Shown in pieces: positions 34,859 to 42,382 of a DNA stretch of 64,000 bases. Origin of the DNA: JAJYVT01 sp035534455 (GTDB lineage Bacteria; Actinomycetota; Acidimicrobiia; Acidimicrobiales; RAAP-2); NCBI GenBank assembly GCA_035534455.1, contig DATLRV010000032.1:62001-126000 (forward strand), written 5' to 3'. Each line of letters opens with the position of its first letter. The first letter of the stretch is position 1. The notes under the pieces were generated by a model. The model did no database searches. It was not told the DNA's origin and saw only the letters and a list, made by a program, of their open reading frames with translations. The translations under genes and the position numbers were made by a program.

Positions 34859-36475
34859 ATGTACGCCGCCGCGCATGCTGCGGAGCACCCGGACAAGCCG
34901 GCGATCGTCATGTCGCCGGGCGGCGAGGTGGTCACCTACCGCGCCTTCGAAGCACGGGCCAACCAGATCGCGCACCTCCTGCGGGCGCTGGGCCTGCGAC
35001 GGGGCGACCACGTTGCGGTGCTCTCGCAGAACTCGCCCGCGATGCTCGAGATCGAGGCTGCCGCAGAGCGGAGCGGCCTCTACTACACCCTCGTCAACAC
35101 GCATCTGACGACCGACGAGGTCGCATACGTCGTCGACGACTGCCGCGCGCGGGTCTTCTTCGCCGGCGCCCACCTCTCGGACGTGGCGGTCGCGGCGGCC
35201 GCCCGGTGCCCGGCGCTGGAGCACCGCGTGATGGCGGACACCCGGGGGCGGGGGGGTGGCGGGAGGATCGGAGGTCCCGCTGCGGACGGGGTTGCGGACG
35301 GGGCTGTCCAGGAGCTGGCCGAGGGTTGGGAGTCGCTCGACGACCTCGCCCGCGACCTCCCGACGACCCCCGTTCCCGACGAGCAGCTCGGCTCGGCGAT
35401 GCTCTACTCGTCGGGGACGACCGGCCGGCCAAAGGGCATCTGCCGGCCGCTCCCGGACATGACCCCGGCCGAGTCGCTGACAGGCATGCGCTTCGTACGC
35501 CACCTGTTCGGCTACCGGGAGGGGATGACGTACCTGAACCCGGCGCCGCTCTACCACACCGCACCGCAGGCGGCCGTCTCCGCCGCGCTGAGGACGGGCG
35601 CGGGCGTCGTCGTGATGGAGCACTTCGACGCGCTCGAGTGGCTCTCGCTCGTCGAGCGCCACCGGGTCACGCACTGCCAGATGGTGCCGACCATGTTCCA
35701 CCGGCTCCTCGCCCTTCCTCCCGACGTGCGCGATCGCTACGACGTGTCGTCCCTGGAGAACGTGACCCACGCGGCTGCGCCGTGCCCGGTGCCGGTCAAG
35801 CGGGCGATGATCGACTGGCTCGGGCCGATCGTCCACGAGTACTACGGCGCCACCGAGGCCTACGGGTTCACCTACGCCAGCGCCGAGGAGTGGCTGGCGC
35901 GGCCGGGGACCGTGGGACGGGCGGTGCTCGGCGAGATCGTCATCCGCGACGAGGAGGGAAAGGAGTGCCCGGCCGGCGTCGACGGGACGATCTGGTTCCG
36001 CGACTCGCCCACCTTCGAGTACTTCGGCGACCCCGAAAAGACGAGGGAGCACCGGGACGCCGCGGGCGAGCTCACCACGGTGGGCGACGTGGGCCACGTC
36101 GACGACGAGGGGTGGCTCTACCTGACCGACCGGCGGTCGTACATGATCATCACGGGCGGCGTGAACGTCTACCCCCAGGAGTCCGAGACCCTGCTCGCGA
36201 CCCATCCGGCCGTGGCCGACGTGGCCGTGATCGGCGTGCCGGACGCCGAGATGGGGGAGGCGGTGAAGGCGGTCGTGCAGGCGAGTCCGGGGGTGGTGCC
36301 CGGGCCCGACCTCGCCGACGAGCTCGTCGCGTACTGCCGCGCGCACCTCGCCCACTTCAAGTGCCCCCGGAGCGTCGACTTCGTCGACGAGCTCCCGCGC
36401 CACCCGACCGGGAAGCTGTACAAGCGGCTGCTCCGCGACCGGTACTGGGGGGGTCACGGCGGCAGGATCGGCTGA
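34859..36475 (+). CDS. Acyl-CoA synthetase (AMP-binding)
   Basis: A 538-residue ANL enzyme that would activate a carboxylic acid to acyl-AMP and then acyl-CoA. Motifs are YSSGTTGRPKGICRPL (P-loop), YGATEAYGFTY, WFRDSPTFEYFGDPEKT, the hinge YLTDRRSYMIITGGVNVYPQ and the catalytic lysine in HPTGKLYKRLLRD. The ATAAAP-type HAAAPCPVPVKRAMIDW helix and the SPTFEYFGD region are like the bile-acid/fatty-acid CoA ligases of actinobacteria. TAGGCT (34847-34852) lies 6 nt before ATG 34859, so the message should be leaderless. It ends 25 bp from a convergent SRPBCC gene. Confidence 0.9.
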   Translation: MYAAAHAAEHPDKPAIVMSPGGEVVTYRAFEARANQIAHLLRALGLRRGDHVAVLSQNSPAMLEIEAAAERSGLYYTLVNTHLTTDEVAYVVDDCRARVFFAGAHLSDVAVAAAARCPALEHRVMADTRGRGGGGRIGGPAADGVADGAVQELAEGWESLDDLARDLPTTPVPDEQLGSAMLYSSGTTGRPKGICRPLPDMTPAESLTGMRFVRHLFGYREGMTYLNPAPLYHTAPQAAVSAALRTGAGVVVMEHFDALEWLSLVERHRVTHCQMVPTMFHRLLALPPDVRDRYDVSSLENVTHAAAPCPVPVKRAMIDWLGPIVHEYYGATEAYGFTYASAEEWLARPGTVGRAVLGEIVIRDEEGKECPAGVDGTIWFRDSPTFEYFGDPEKTREHRDAAGELTTVGDVGHVDDEGWLYLTDRRSYMIITGGVNVYPQESETLLATHPAVADVAVIGVPDAEMGEAVKAVVQASPGVVPGPDLADELVAYCRAHLAHFKCPRSVDFVDELPRHPTGKLYKRLLRDRYWGGHGGRIG

Positions 36476-36476
36476 C

Positions 36477-36501
36477 GACGCGCCCCAACCTGGCGCGCGT
36501 C
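36477..36501. terminator. Hairpin between convergent genes
   Basis: GACGCGC (36477-36483) and GCGCGTC (36495-36501) are perfect complements around an 11-nt loop. It sits exactly where the acyl-CoA synthetase and SRPBCC genes end face to face. No U-tract is present, so termination is only plausible. Confidence 0.35.
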
Positions 36502-37006
36502 AGGACGGCTCGGGCGCCGACCTCCCCGCCGCCTCCGAAAGTCCTTGTGCCGCCCGGGTCAGAAACGACCGGATCGTCGACTCCGCAACCCGGCGGAGGA
36601 TGGCCCGGTCGAGCAGCCTCCCGACCCCGTCGAACGGCGGTCGGTAGCTGGCCTCGATCCCGAGGCGACAGCGGTCGCCGGCGAGTGGGGCGATGAGGAG
36701 CGTGCCGTCGAGCACCGGGAAGAGCGAGCCGAAGCTCACGGCCTCCCAGCGGATCGGGATCGCGACGCTTCCGCCCCGTGTCCACGACGGCCCCAGATGC
36801 ACGCGGACCGGGACCCCGAAGACATGGCCCCCGAGCGCGGGGCCGACGTCGACGAGCGCCTCGACGGTCTCCGTCGCCTCACGGGCGAGCGGAAGGAGCT
36901 CGGGCCCGATCCACCGGAGGCAGTGCTCTGCGTCGCAGCCCGCCCCCTCCACCTCGACCGAGTCGGCGAGGAAGACGACGGACGCGGCATCGGGCTCGTC
37001 GACCAT
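36500..37006 (-). CDS. SRPBCC-superfamily (START-like) protein
   Basis: A 168-residue single-domain protein that looks like a helix-grip (SRPBCC) fold: an N-terminal strand with charged residues (VVFLADSVEVEG), a long amphipathic helix (LLPLAREATETVEALVDV), several beta-strands (AIPIRWEAVSFGSLFPVLDG) and a C-terminal helix (AESTIRSFLTRAAQGL). Members bind hydrophobic ligands in a cavity. ATG 37006 has no strong Shine-Dalgarno; CATGCT 7 nt upstream is a poor -10. It may be linked functionally to the acyl-CoA synthetase, but that is only proximity. Confidence 0.6.
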   Translation of the reverse strand: MVDEPDAASVVFLADSVEVEGAGCDAEHCLRWIGPELLPLAREATETVEALVDVGPALGGHVFGVPVRVHLGPSWTRGGSVAIPIRWEAVSFGSLFPVLDGTLLIAPLAGDRCRLGIEASYRPPFDGVGRLLDRAILRRVAESTIRSFLTRAAQGLSEAAGRSAPEPS

Positions 37007-37108
37007 TGACCGCCAGCATGATCGGGCCCTCGAACGAACGGTAGGGTCGAAGGTCCCCCCGCGAACGGCCCGCTCAGCAGGCTTCGTCGATGTCGGCGGT
37101 CACCCGCC

Positions 37109-37141
37109 CACGTCGACGTACCGGACGCGGCACGTCGACGT
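37109..37141. repeat. Two CACGTCGACGT direct repeats spaced 22 bp
   Basis: CACGTCGACGT occurs at 37109-37119 and 37131-37141. Starts are 22 bp apart, about two helical turns, and the core ACGTCGACGT is itself palindromic. This is the layout of tandem sites for a dimeric regulator, in the 331-bp gap between the SRPBCC gene and the zinc-finger gene. Confidence 0.5.
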
Positions 37142-37212
37142 TGGGAGCGCGCGTTGTGGCCGTGTCGCGCCGTGCCGGTCCGAATGGGTCGAAATTCTTA
37201 CGTTCTGCGAGA

Positions 37213-37238
37213 CAAATGCGTCCCGCATTTGGCACAAT
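37213..37238 (+). promoter_or_regulatory. 19-bp inverted repeat next to a possible -10
   Basis: CAAATGCGTCCCGCATTTG at 37213-37231 has perfect 8-bp arms around TCC. CACAAT (37233-37238) directly follows and could be the -10 of the zinc-finger gene (ATG 37338), leaving a leader of about 90 nt. The sequence around 37195-37240 is clearly A/T-richer than its surroundings. Confidence 0.5.
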
Positions 37239-37337
37239 GGACGTGTCGGTCGGCTCCGATGGGGGAACGGGTACCACGAACCACCGACCGGTAGACCAAG
37301 GCGGCGCGGTCGACAAGCGAAGGGGGATTCGGAGACG

Positions 37338-37682
37338 ATGAGCGACCACCCGATCGAGCGGTTCGACCCGCTGCTGCGGAACATGCTGTCCTGGAATCTC
37401 CTCGAGCGGACCGATCGCGGGTGGGACCTGCGCCCGGAAGTCGCCGATCGGCTCAACAGCCTGGCGAAGATCACCACGCGCGACGAGCCGACCGAGGTTG
37501 TCTACTTCGGCCACACCTGCGTCGGGTGCAAGTCCAACGGGCTCACGCGTCTGCGTGACGGGCAGTACCTGTGCGACGACTGCCAGCGGGCCGCCGACCT
37601 CGCGGCCGTCGCGACGCTCCTGCCCGCGCCCGAAGCCGAGAAGCCACGGCGTTTCACCAGGGCGCGCAAGATCGCGAGCTGA
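37338..37682 (+). CDS. Small zinc-finger protein with winged-helix-like start
   Basis: A 114-residue protein I do not recognise by name. Residues 1-50 (RFDPLLRNMLSWNLLERT and then WDLRPEVADRLNSLA) look like a small winged-helix unit. Residues 55-85 form a CxxC..CxxC zinc ribbon (CVGCKSNGLTRLRDGQYLCD, next Cys close by). The tail is basic (RRFTRARKIAS). This suggests a small nucleic-acid-binding or regulatory protein. GGAG is 4-8 nt before ATG 37338. Its long upstream gap has direct and inverted repeats, so it is probably tightly regulated. Confidence 0.65.
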   Translation: MSDHPIERFDPLLRNMLSWNLLERTDRGWDLRPEVADRLNSLAKITTRDEPTEVVYFGHTCVGCKSNGLTRLRDGQYLCDDCQRAADLAAVATLLPAPEAEKPRRFTRARKIAS

Positions 37683-37800
37683 CGGGCGTCCCTGACCGCG
37701 ACCTGAGCGCCCGGCCTCGCCCCGACGCCGGGTTGTCTGCCGGCATCCGGCACCCCGGCGTTCGACAGCTGACCTCGCGTGCCTCGATAGAGTCACCGGG

Positions 37801-40104
37801 GTGTCGTCGCAGGGGACCTCGAGCGTGAGCGTGCTCGGCCACCGCATCGACCGCCTCGAGGACCCGCCGCTCCTTACCGGGGCCGCCACGTACCTGGCGG
37901 ACCTCTCCCCCGAGGGCATGCTCCACGCCGTCTTCGTGCGTTCCACCGTTGCGCACGGCGTGCTGCGGGGAACCGACGTGGCCGACGCGCGCTCGCAGCC
38001 CGGCGTGGTCGCGGTGTTCGTGGCCGCCGACCTGGGGCTGGGCGACCTCCCCGAGTGGCCCCGCCCCGATGGTCCGCCGCGCGCCGAGGTCGCGCGCCCG
38101 TGCCTGGCGACCGAGCGCGTGCGGTTCGTGGGCGAGGCCGTGGCCGTCGTCGTCGCCGAGTCGGCGGCGGCCGCGGTGGACGCCGCGGAGCACGTCGTCG
38201 TGGACGTCGACCCTCTCGAGGTGGTGGTCGATCCGCTCGCCGCGCTCACCCCCGGTGCCCCCCTGCTCTTCCCGTCGCTCGGCACGAACGTGGTGCTCGA
38301 GGCGCGACCGACGGTCACCGGCGCGCTCGAGGGCGCAGAGGTCGTCGTCCGGGCACGGTTTCACAACCCGCGCGTCGCCGCGGTGCCCATCGAGACCAAT
38401 GCGACCCTGGTGACGCCCGGTCCCGACGGCCGGCTGGACTGCGTCGTGACGTGCCAGGCACCCTTCGCCGTCCGCCGCGGGATCGCCTCGGCGCTCGGCG
38501 TCGACGAGGGAACGGTGCGGGTGCGCACGGTGGCAGTGGGCGGGGGGTTCGGCGCCAAGGGCGGGGTGTACCCCGAGCAGATCGTGGTCGCCGCCGTGGC
38601 GGCACGGCTCGGCCGGCCCGTCCGTCACGTCGAGACCCGCTCGGAGAACCTCGTCGCCATGGGTCACGGGCGCGGCCAGGTGCAGGACGTGGCGCTCGGC
38701 GCGCGCCGCGACGGCACCATCGTCGGGCTCGAAGCCACGACGGTGACCGAGGTCGGCGCGTACCCCTGGCGCGGCGGCATCCCGTTTCGAACCGGCCGGC
38801 TCATGGCGAACGGCCCCTACCGGATCCCGCGCCTCTCGCTCACCTCGCTCGCGGTGGTCACGAACACGACGCCGGTCGGGCCCTACCGGGGCGCCGGGCG
38901 CCCCGAGGCCACCGCCATGCTCGAGCGGGCGGTCGACATGCTCGCCGCCGAGCTCGGGATGGATCCCGTCGAGGTCCGCCGCCGCAACCTCCTCGAGCCT
39001 GCCGACTTCCCGTACACGACGGCCACCGGCGCGGTCTACGACAGCGGCGACTTCCCACGAGCGCTCGACGCCGCCCTCGAGCTCGCCGGCTACGACGCGC
39101 TGCGTGGAGAGCAGGCCGAGCGCCGGCGACGGAAGGATCCCGTCGCGCTCGGGATCGGGCTCTCCACGTTCGTCGAGATCAGCGGCTCGGGCGGGGAGTT
39201 CGGCGCCGTGACGGTCGACGCGGACGGCACCGTCGTCGTCACGACCGGGGCCTCTCCCCACGGCCAGGGGCTCGTGACCTCGCTGACCCAGCTGGTCGGC
39301 ACCGTGCTGGGGGTCGGCCCCGACCGCGTGCGGGTCGTCCACTCGGACACGAGCCTCGTCCGCACCGGGATCGGCACCTTCGGGTCTCGTTCGGGCCAGC
39401 TCGCCGGCAACGCCGTCGTGGCCGCGGCGCGAGCCGTGCTCGACCAGGCCCGCGAGGTCGCTTCTGGCCTCTTGGAGGTCGCGGCCGCCGACGTCGTCGT
39501 CGCGGACGGGGGCGTGGCGGTCGCCGGTGTGCCGGCGACCGCACTGAGTTGGGCGGAGGTGGCCGCGGCCGCCGACGGCGGGGGGCTGCACGCGGAGGGG
39601 GAGTTCACACAGGCGGAGGGCACCTACCCCTTCGGGACGCACGTCGCGGTGGTCGAGGTCGACCTCGAGACCGGCCGGGTGTCGCTCCGTCGCCTCGTCG
39701 CCGTCGACGACTGCGGGACGGTGGTGAGCCCGGCGATCGTGGAGGGCCAGGTCCACGGCGGCCTGGCCCAGGGGATCGCCCAGGCGCTCTTCGAAGAGGT
39801 CCGCTACGACGAGCGCGGCAACCCGCTGACCGCCACCCTCGCGGACTACGGGATCCCGAGCGCCGCGGAGCTGCCGTCCTACGAGCTCGGCTCGACGGTG
39901 ACGCCGTCGCCGAGGAACCCGCTCGGCATCAAGGGGGTCGGGGAGTCGGGCACCGTGGGCGCCACCGTCGCAGTGCAGAACGCGGTCGTCGACGCCCTCT
40001 CTCCACTGGGCGTGCGCCACGTCGACATGCCGCTCAGCTCCGAACGCGTCTGGCGGACCATCCGCGACGTCGTCACCGACCCCGGGGTGCGGAGCCCGGC
40101 GTAG
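37801..40104 (+). CDS. Molybdenum hydroxylase large subunit (xanthine dehydrogenase/CO dehydrogenase family)
   Basis: Molybdopterin-binding catalytic subunit of 767 residues. The N-terminal a/b hammerhead domain starts at SVLGHRIDRLEDPPLLTG. Cofactor-binding motifs are VGGGFGAKGGVYPEQ, GPYRGAGRPEATAMLER and the C-terminal GIKGVGESGTVGA with the catalytic glutamate. The PYRGAGR loop is the form II type; the AYRCSFR signature of true aerobic CO dehydrogenase (CoxL form I) is absent. The 2Fe-2S and FAD subunits that usually accompany it are not on either side. TAGAGT (37788-37793) lies 7 nt before GTG 37801: leaderless. The substrate is unknown. Confidence 0.9.
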   Translation: MSSQGTSSVSVLGHRIDRLEDPPLLTGAATYLADLSPEGMLHAVFVRSTVAHGVLRGTDVADARSQPGVVAVFVAADLGLGDLPEWPRPDGPPRAEVARPCLATERVRFVGEAVAVVVAESAAAAVDAAEHVVVDVDPLEVVVDPLAALTPGAPLLFPSLGTNVVLEARPTVTGALEGAEVVVRARFHNPRVAAVPIETNATLVTPGPDGRLDCVVTCQAPFAVRRGIASALGVDEGTVRVRTVAVGGGFGAKGGVYPEQIVVAAVAARLGRPVRHVETRSENLVAMGHGRGQVQDVALGARRDGTIVGLEATTVTEVGAYPWRGGIPFRTGRLMANGPYRIPRLSLTSLAVVTNTTPVGPYRGAGRPEATAMLERAVDMLAAELGMDPVEVRRRNLLEPADFPYTTATGAVYDSGDFPRALDAALELAGYDALRGEQAERRRRKDPVALGIGLSTFVEISGSGGEFGAVTVDADGTVVVTTGASPHGQGLVTSLTQLVGTVLGVGPDRVRVVHSDTSLVRTGIGTFGSRSGQLAGNAVVAAARAVLDQAREVASGLLEVAAADVVVADGGVAVAGVPATALSWAEVAAAADGGGLHAEGEFTQAEGTYPFGTHVAVVEVDLETGRVSLRRLVAVDDCGTVVSPAIVEGQVHGGLAQGIAQALFEEVRYDERGNPLTATLADYGIPSAAELPSYELGSTVTPSPRNPLGIKGVGESGTVGATVAVQNAVVDALSPLGVRHVDMPLSSERVWRTIRDVVTDPGVRSPA

Positions 40105-40115
40105 GCTCGGAACTC

Positions 40116-40181
40116 ATGGCCTTCCTCCTGCGCAAGCTGATCCGCCTGCTCCGGTTCCGGCGCGAGCAGCGCCGTCGTTAG
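40116..40181 (+). CDS. 21-residue cationic microprotein candidate
   Basis: ATG 40116 to TAG 40181 encodes MAFLLRKLIRLLRFRREQRRR. It is strongly amphipathic and basic (about ten Arg/Lys in 21 residues). TAGGCT (40102-40107) stands 8 nt before the ATG, the same leaderless arrangement as the large genes around it. It begins 11 bp after the molybdenum hydroxylase stop. It could be a membrane-binding peptide, a regulator of the upstream or downstream gene, or an artefact; there is no family I know. Confidence 0.45.
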   Translation: MAFLLRKLIRLLRFRREQRRR

Positions 40182-40354
40182 GGGAGCGGTGAGCCGATCC
40201 GGCGCAGGCCCGCGGTAAACGTACGGGCCACGCGGCCCTTCATGGACCTCGCCCTCGTCAGGTCGCCGTGACATCGGGGTTGGACGGCGGAGGCCGTTTG
40301 GCGCGGGCCGTTTGCGGCTACCTCCCCACCGTGGCAGCCCAAGGAACGGGGAAG

Positions 40355-41362
40355 GTGGCGGTGCCGTCGTCGCAGCCGGGACACGTCGCCGATGGCCCGG
40401 TCGGCGTTGCGAGCGGCGGGGGAGGCACCGGCTGGAAGGCCACCCTCGTCCAGATGCGAGCGCACATCAAACGCGACCGGGTGTCGGTCTCTGCCGGGAG
40501 CCTCGCCTACCATGGCTTCCTCGCGTTCTTTCCCGCGATCATCGCGGCGCTGGGCGTCCTCACGCTGATGAACCTCGGTGCGGGGGCGCTCCACCACCTC
40601 ACCCACGGCATCTCCAAGGCCTTCCCGTCGGGGGCGGCCGGCGTGTTCGAGACGGCCGTGCACGCGGCGACGAAGAAGAGCTCGGGCTCGGCGCTCGCGG
40701 TCGTGATCGGCGTTCTGATCGCGCTGTGGAGCTCGACGAGCGCGATGGCCGTGCTCCAGCAGGTCCTCGACGTCGCCTACGAGGTGCCGACGGACCGCAA
40801 GTTCACGGCGCGGCGCGTCCGCGGCCTCCCTTTGCTCGTCCTCACCGGCGTTCTCGGGATGTCGGCGGCCGCACTGATCGTGTTCGGACAGCCGATCGGC
40901 TCGGCGATCAAGGGGGTTATCCCGGTCCCGACAACGGCGTTCAACGTCGGCTGGACGGTTGTCCGATGGGTCGTCGCGTTCGCGCTGATCTCGCTCCTGT
41001 TCTCCGCGTACTACGCGGTCGGCCCGAACCGGGGCGGGATGATCTGGCGGTGGAAGACACCGGGGAGCCTCCTCGCCGCCGCAGTCTTCTTGGTGGGATC
41101 CCTCGGCTTCTCCTTCTACATCTCCACCTTCGCTTCCTACGGCAAGACCTACGGGAGCTTCGCCGGGGTGGCGATCTTCATCTTCTGGCTCTATCTGACC
41201 TCCCTGGCTGTGCTGATCGGCGGTGAGCTGAACGCGCAGCTCGAGCGCGAGGGCTGGTTCGGTCGCACCCGCGCGAGGGGCGGGTCGCAGCGGGTCGGGG
41301 CTCGTGCCGCGGCCGGTGCCGTCCCGGTGAGGTCCGACGTGCCCCGCCGGGACGCCGGCTGA
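40355..41362 (+). CDS. YihY/BrkB-family membrane protein
   Basis: Predicted inner-membrane protein of 335 residues with six or so helices. Family features are DRVSVSAGSLAYHGFLAFFPAI, the WSSTSAMAVLQQVLDVAYEV stretch, and LLFSAYYAVGPNRGGMIWRWKTPGSLLAA (as AYYAVGPNRG and TPGSLLAA). The function of the family is unsettled despite the old ribonuclease BN label. Start choice is uncertain: GTG 40355 or 40361 has AAGGAACGGGG upstream, while an in-frame GTG at 40268 would add 29 residues without recognisable features. The C-terminal tail is basic. The 173 bp before it hold no other gene. Confidence 0.85.
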   Translation: MAVPSSQPGHVADGPVGVASGGGGTGWKATLVQMRAHIKRDRVSVSAGSLAYHGFLAFFPAIIAALGVLTLMNLGAGALHHLTHGISKAFPSGAAGVFETAVHAATKKSSGSALAVVIGVLIALWSSTSAMAVLQQVLDVAYEVPTDRKFTARRVRGLPLLVLTGVLGMSAAALIVFGQPIGSAIKGVIPVPTTAFNVGWTVVRWVVAFALISLLFSAYYAVGPNRGGMIWRWKTPGSLLAAAVFLVGSLGFSFYISTFASYGKTYGSFAGVAIFIFWLYLTSLAVLIGGELNAQLEREGWFGRTRARGGSQRVGARAAAGAVPVRSDVPRRDAG

Positions 41363-41591
41363 ACAAGAACAAATCGGAAAGCGGGGTCAGCGCCTCGAGC
41401 GCTGGGATCTCCGCGCCGCGGTCCCGTGCTCGTCGGCGCGGCGGAGCGGCAAGGAAGCGCGCCATGGGTGCAGGCCCTGGCCCGACGCTTCACCAGCGCG
41501 CAGTCGTGGCCCCTCGAGGTCTGCAGGTCCACGTAGACCGACGTGAGACCGCGGGCGAGGGCATGTTTACCTGTCGTTCAGTAAGTTACCT

Positions 41592-41623
41592 ACTTGTCGA
41601 CCGGCAAGTCGAGCGCCTACTCT
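41592..41623 (+). promoter_or_regulatory. TetR/exporter promoter with overlapping operator
   Basis: A -35 TTGTCG (41594-41599) and a -10 TACTCT (41618-41623) are 18 bp apart; the TetR ATG follows 6 nt after the -10. ACTTGTCGACCGGCAAGT (41592-41609) is an inverted repeat with one mismatch that covers the -35. A second TTAC..GTAA dyad lies just upstream at 41567-41584. This is the expected layout of an autorepressed tetR operon. Confidence 0.6.
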
Positions 41624-41629
41624 GGCGCG

Positions 41630-42382
41630 ATGGTGTGGGACAGCGGACCGGACACCGTGATGGCCGGCGCGGATGCCGGGCCGGAGACGGCCCGCAACCT
41701 CCCCCGTGAGCCCTCGCGCGGCCCCAACGGCCACGCGCATGCCGGGGACCAGACCCGGGCGAAGATCCTCGAGGTCGCGCTCGAGCTGATCGCCGACCGG
41801 GGGTACGCGGCGACCTCCACCCGCGAGATCGCCGAGCGCCTGGGGTTCACCAAGGCGGCCCTCTACTACCACTTCCGGACGAAGGACGACCTCTTGGCCG
41901 CCATGGTCCGCCCGGTGAGGGACGAGCTCGAGGCGCTGATCGCCGCGGGCGAGCCGACCGACGGCCCGGAGGCGCGCGTCAGCCTCGTTGTCGGCTACGT
42001 GACGTTGGTCGGACGGCACGCGCATTTGATCCGGGTCCTGGCAATCGACCCGTCCGTCAAGGAGAGCGCGGGGCTCCACTCGGCGATCCGCCTCTTCCGC
42101 CGGTTGGTGCCGCTCCTCGTCGGCGAGGCGACCCCCGACACCGCGCAACGGGCGAGGGCGCGTGCCGCCCTCACGGCGGTCCACGGCGCGCTGGTGCACG
42201 CGCAGCCCGACGAGGATCCCGACGTGCTCCGGCGCACGGCGATCGAGGTGGCGTGCGCGGCCCTGGGGCTCACCGCCCCCGAGGCGGACGGCACGAAGGA
42301 GACCAACGCAGGTGGGATGGACGGGAGCGAGATGGGCGGCACGAGCGACACGATGACGGCGGCATCGGTGCGGGCACGATGA
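41630..42382 (+). CDS. TetR-family regulator of the adjacent exporter
   Basis: A 250-residue TetR protein. The DNA-binding domain has RAKILEVALELIADRGYAAT and the helix-turn-helix STREIAERLGFTKAALYYHF; the rest is a helical ligand domain. A 35-residue N-terminal extension and an acidic, Gly/Thr-rich tail are longer than usual. ATG 41630 follows TACTCT by 6 nt. Its last four bases (ATGA) overlap the DHA2 exporter, so repressor and pump are coupled, and an operator-like dyad lies on the promoter. Drug- or metabolite-induced efflux control is inferred. Confidence 0.9.
   Translation: MVWDSGPDTVMAGADAGPETARNLPREPSRGPNGHAHAGDQTRAKILEVALELIADRGYAATSTREIAERLGFTKAALYYHFRTKDDLLAAMVRPVRDELEALIAAGEPTDGPEARVSLVVGYVTLVGRHAHLIRVLAIDPSVKESAGLHSAIRLFRRLVPLLVGEATPDTAQRARARAALTAVHGALVHAQPDEDPDVLRRTAIEVACAALGLTAPEADGTKETNAGGMDGSEMGGTSDTMTAASVRAR

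Noticed and set aside
37801..40104. Aerobic CO dehydrogenase large subunit (coxL form I)
   Set aside because: The AYRCSFR active-site loop is replaced by PYRGAGR and no coxM/coxS lie beside it.
41388..41404. CAGCGC-CTCGA-GCGCTG hairpin after the YihY gene as a terminator
   Set aside because: The stem is only 6 bp with no U-tract, and similar short GC stems are frequent here by chance.
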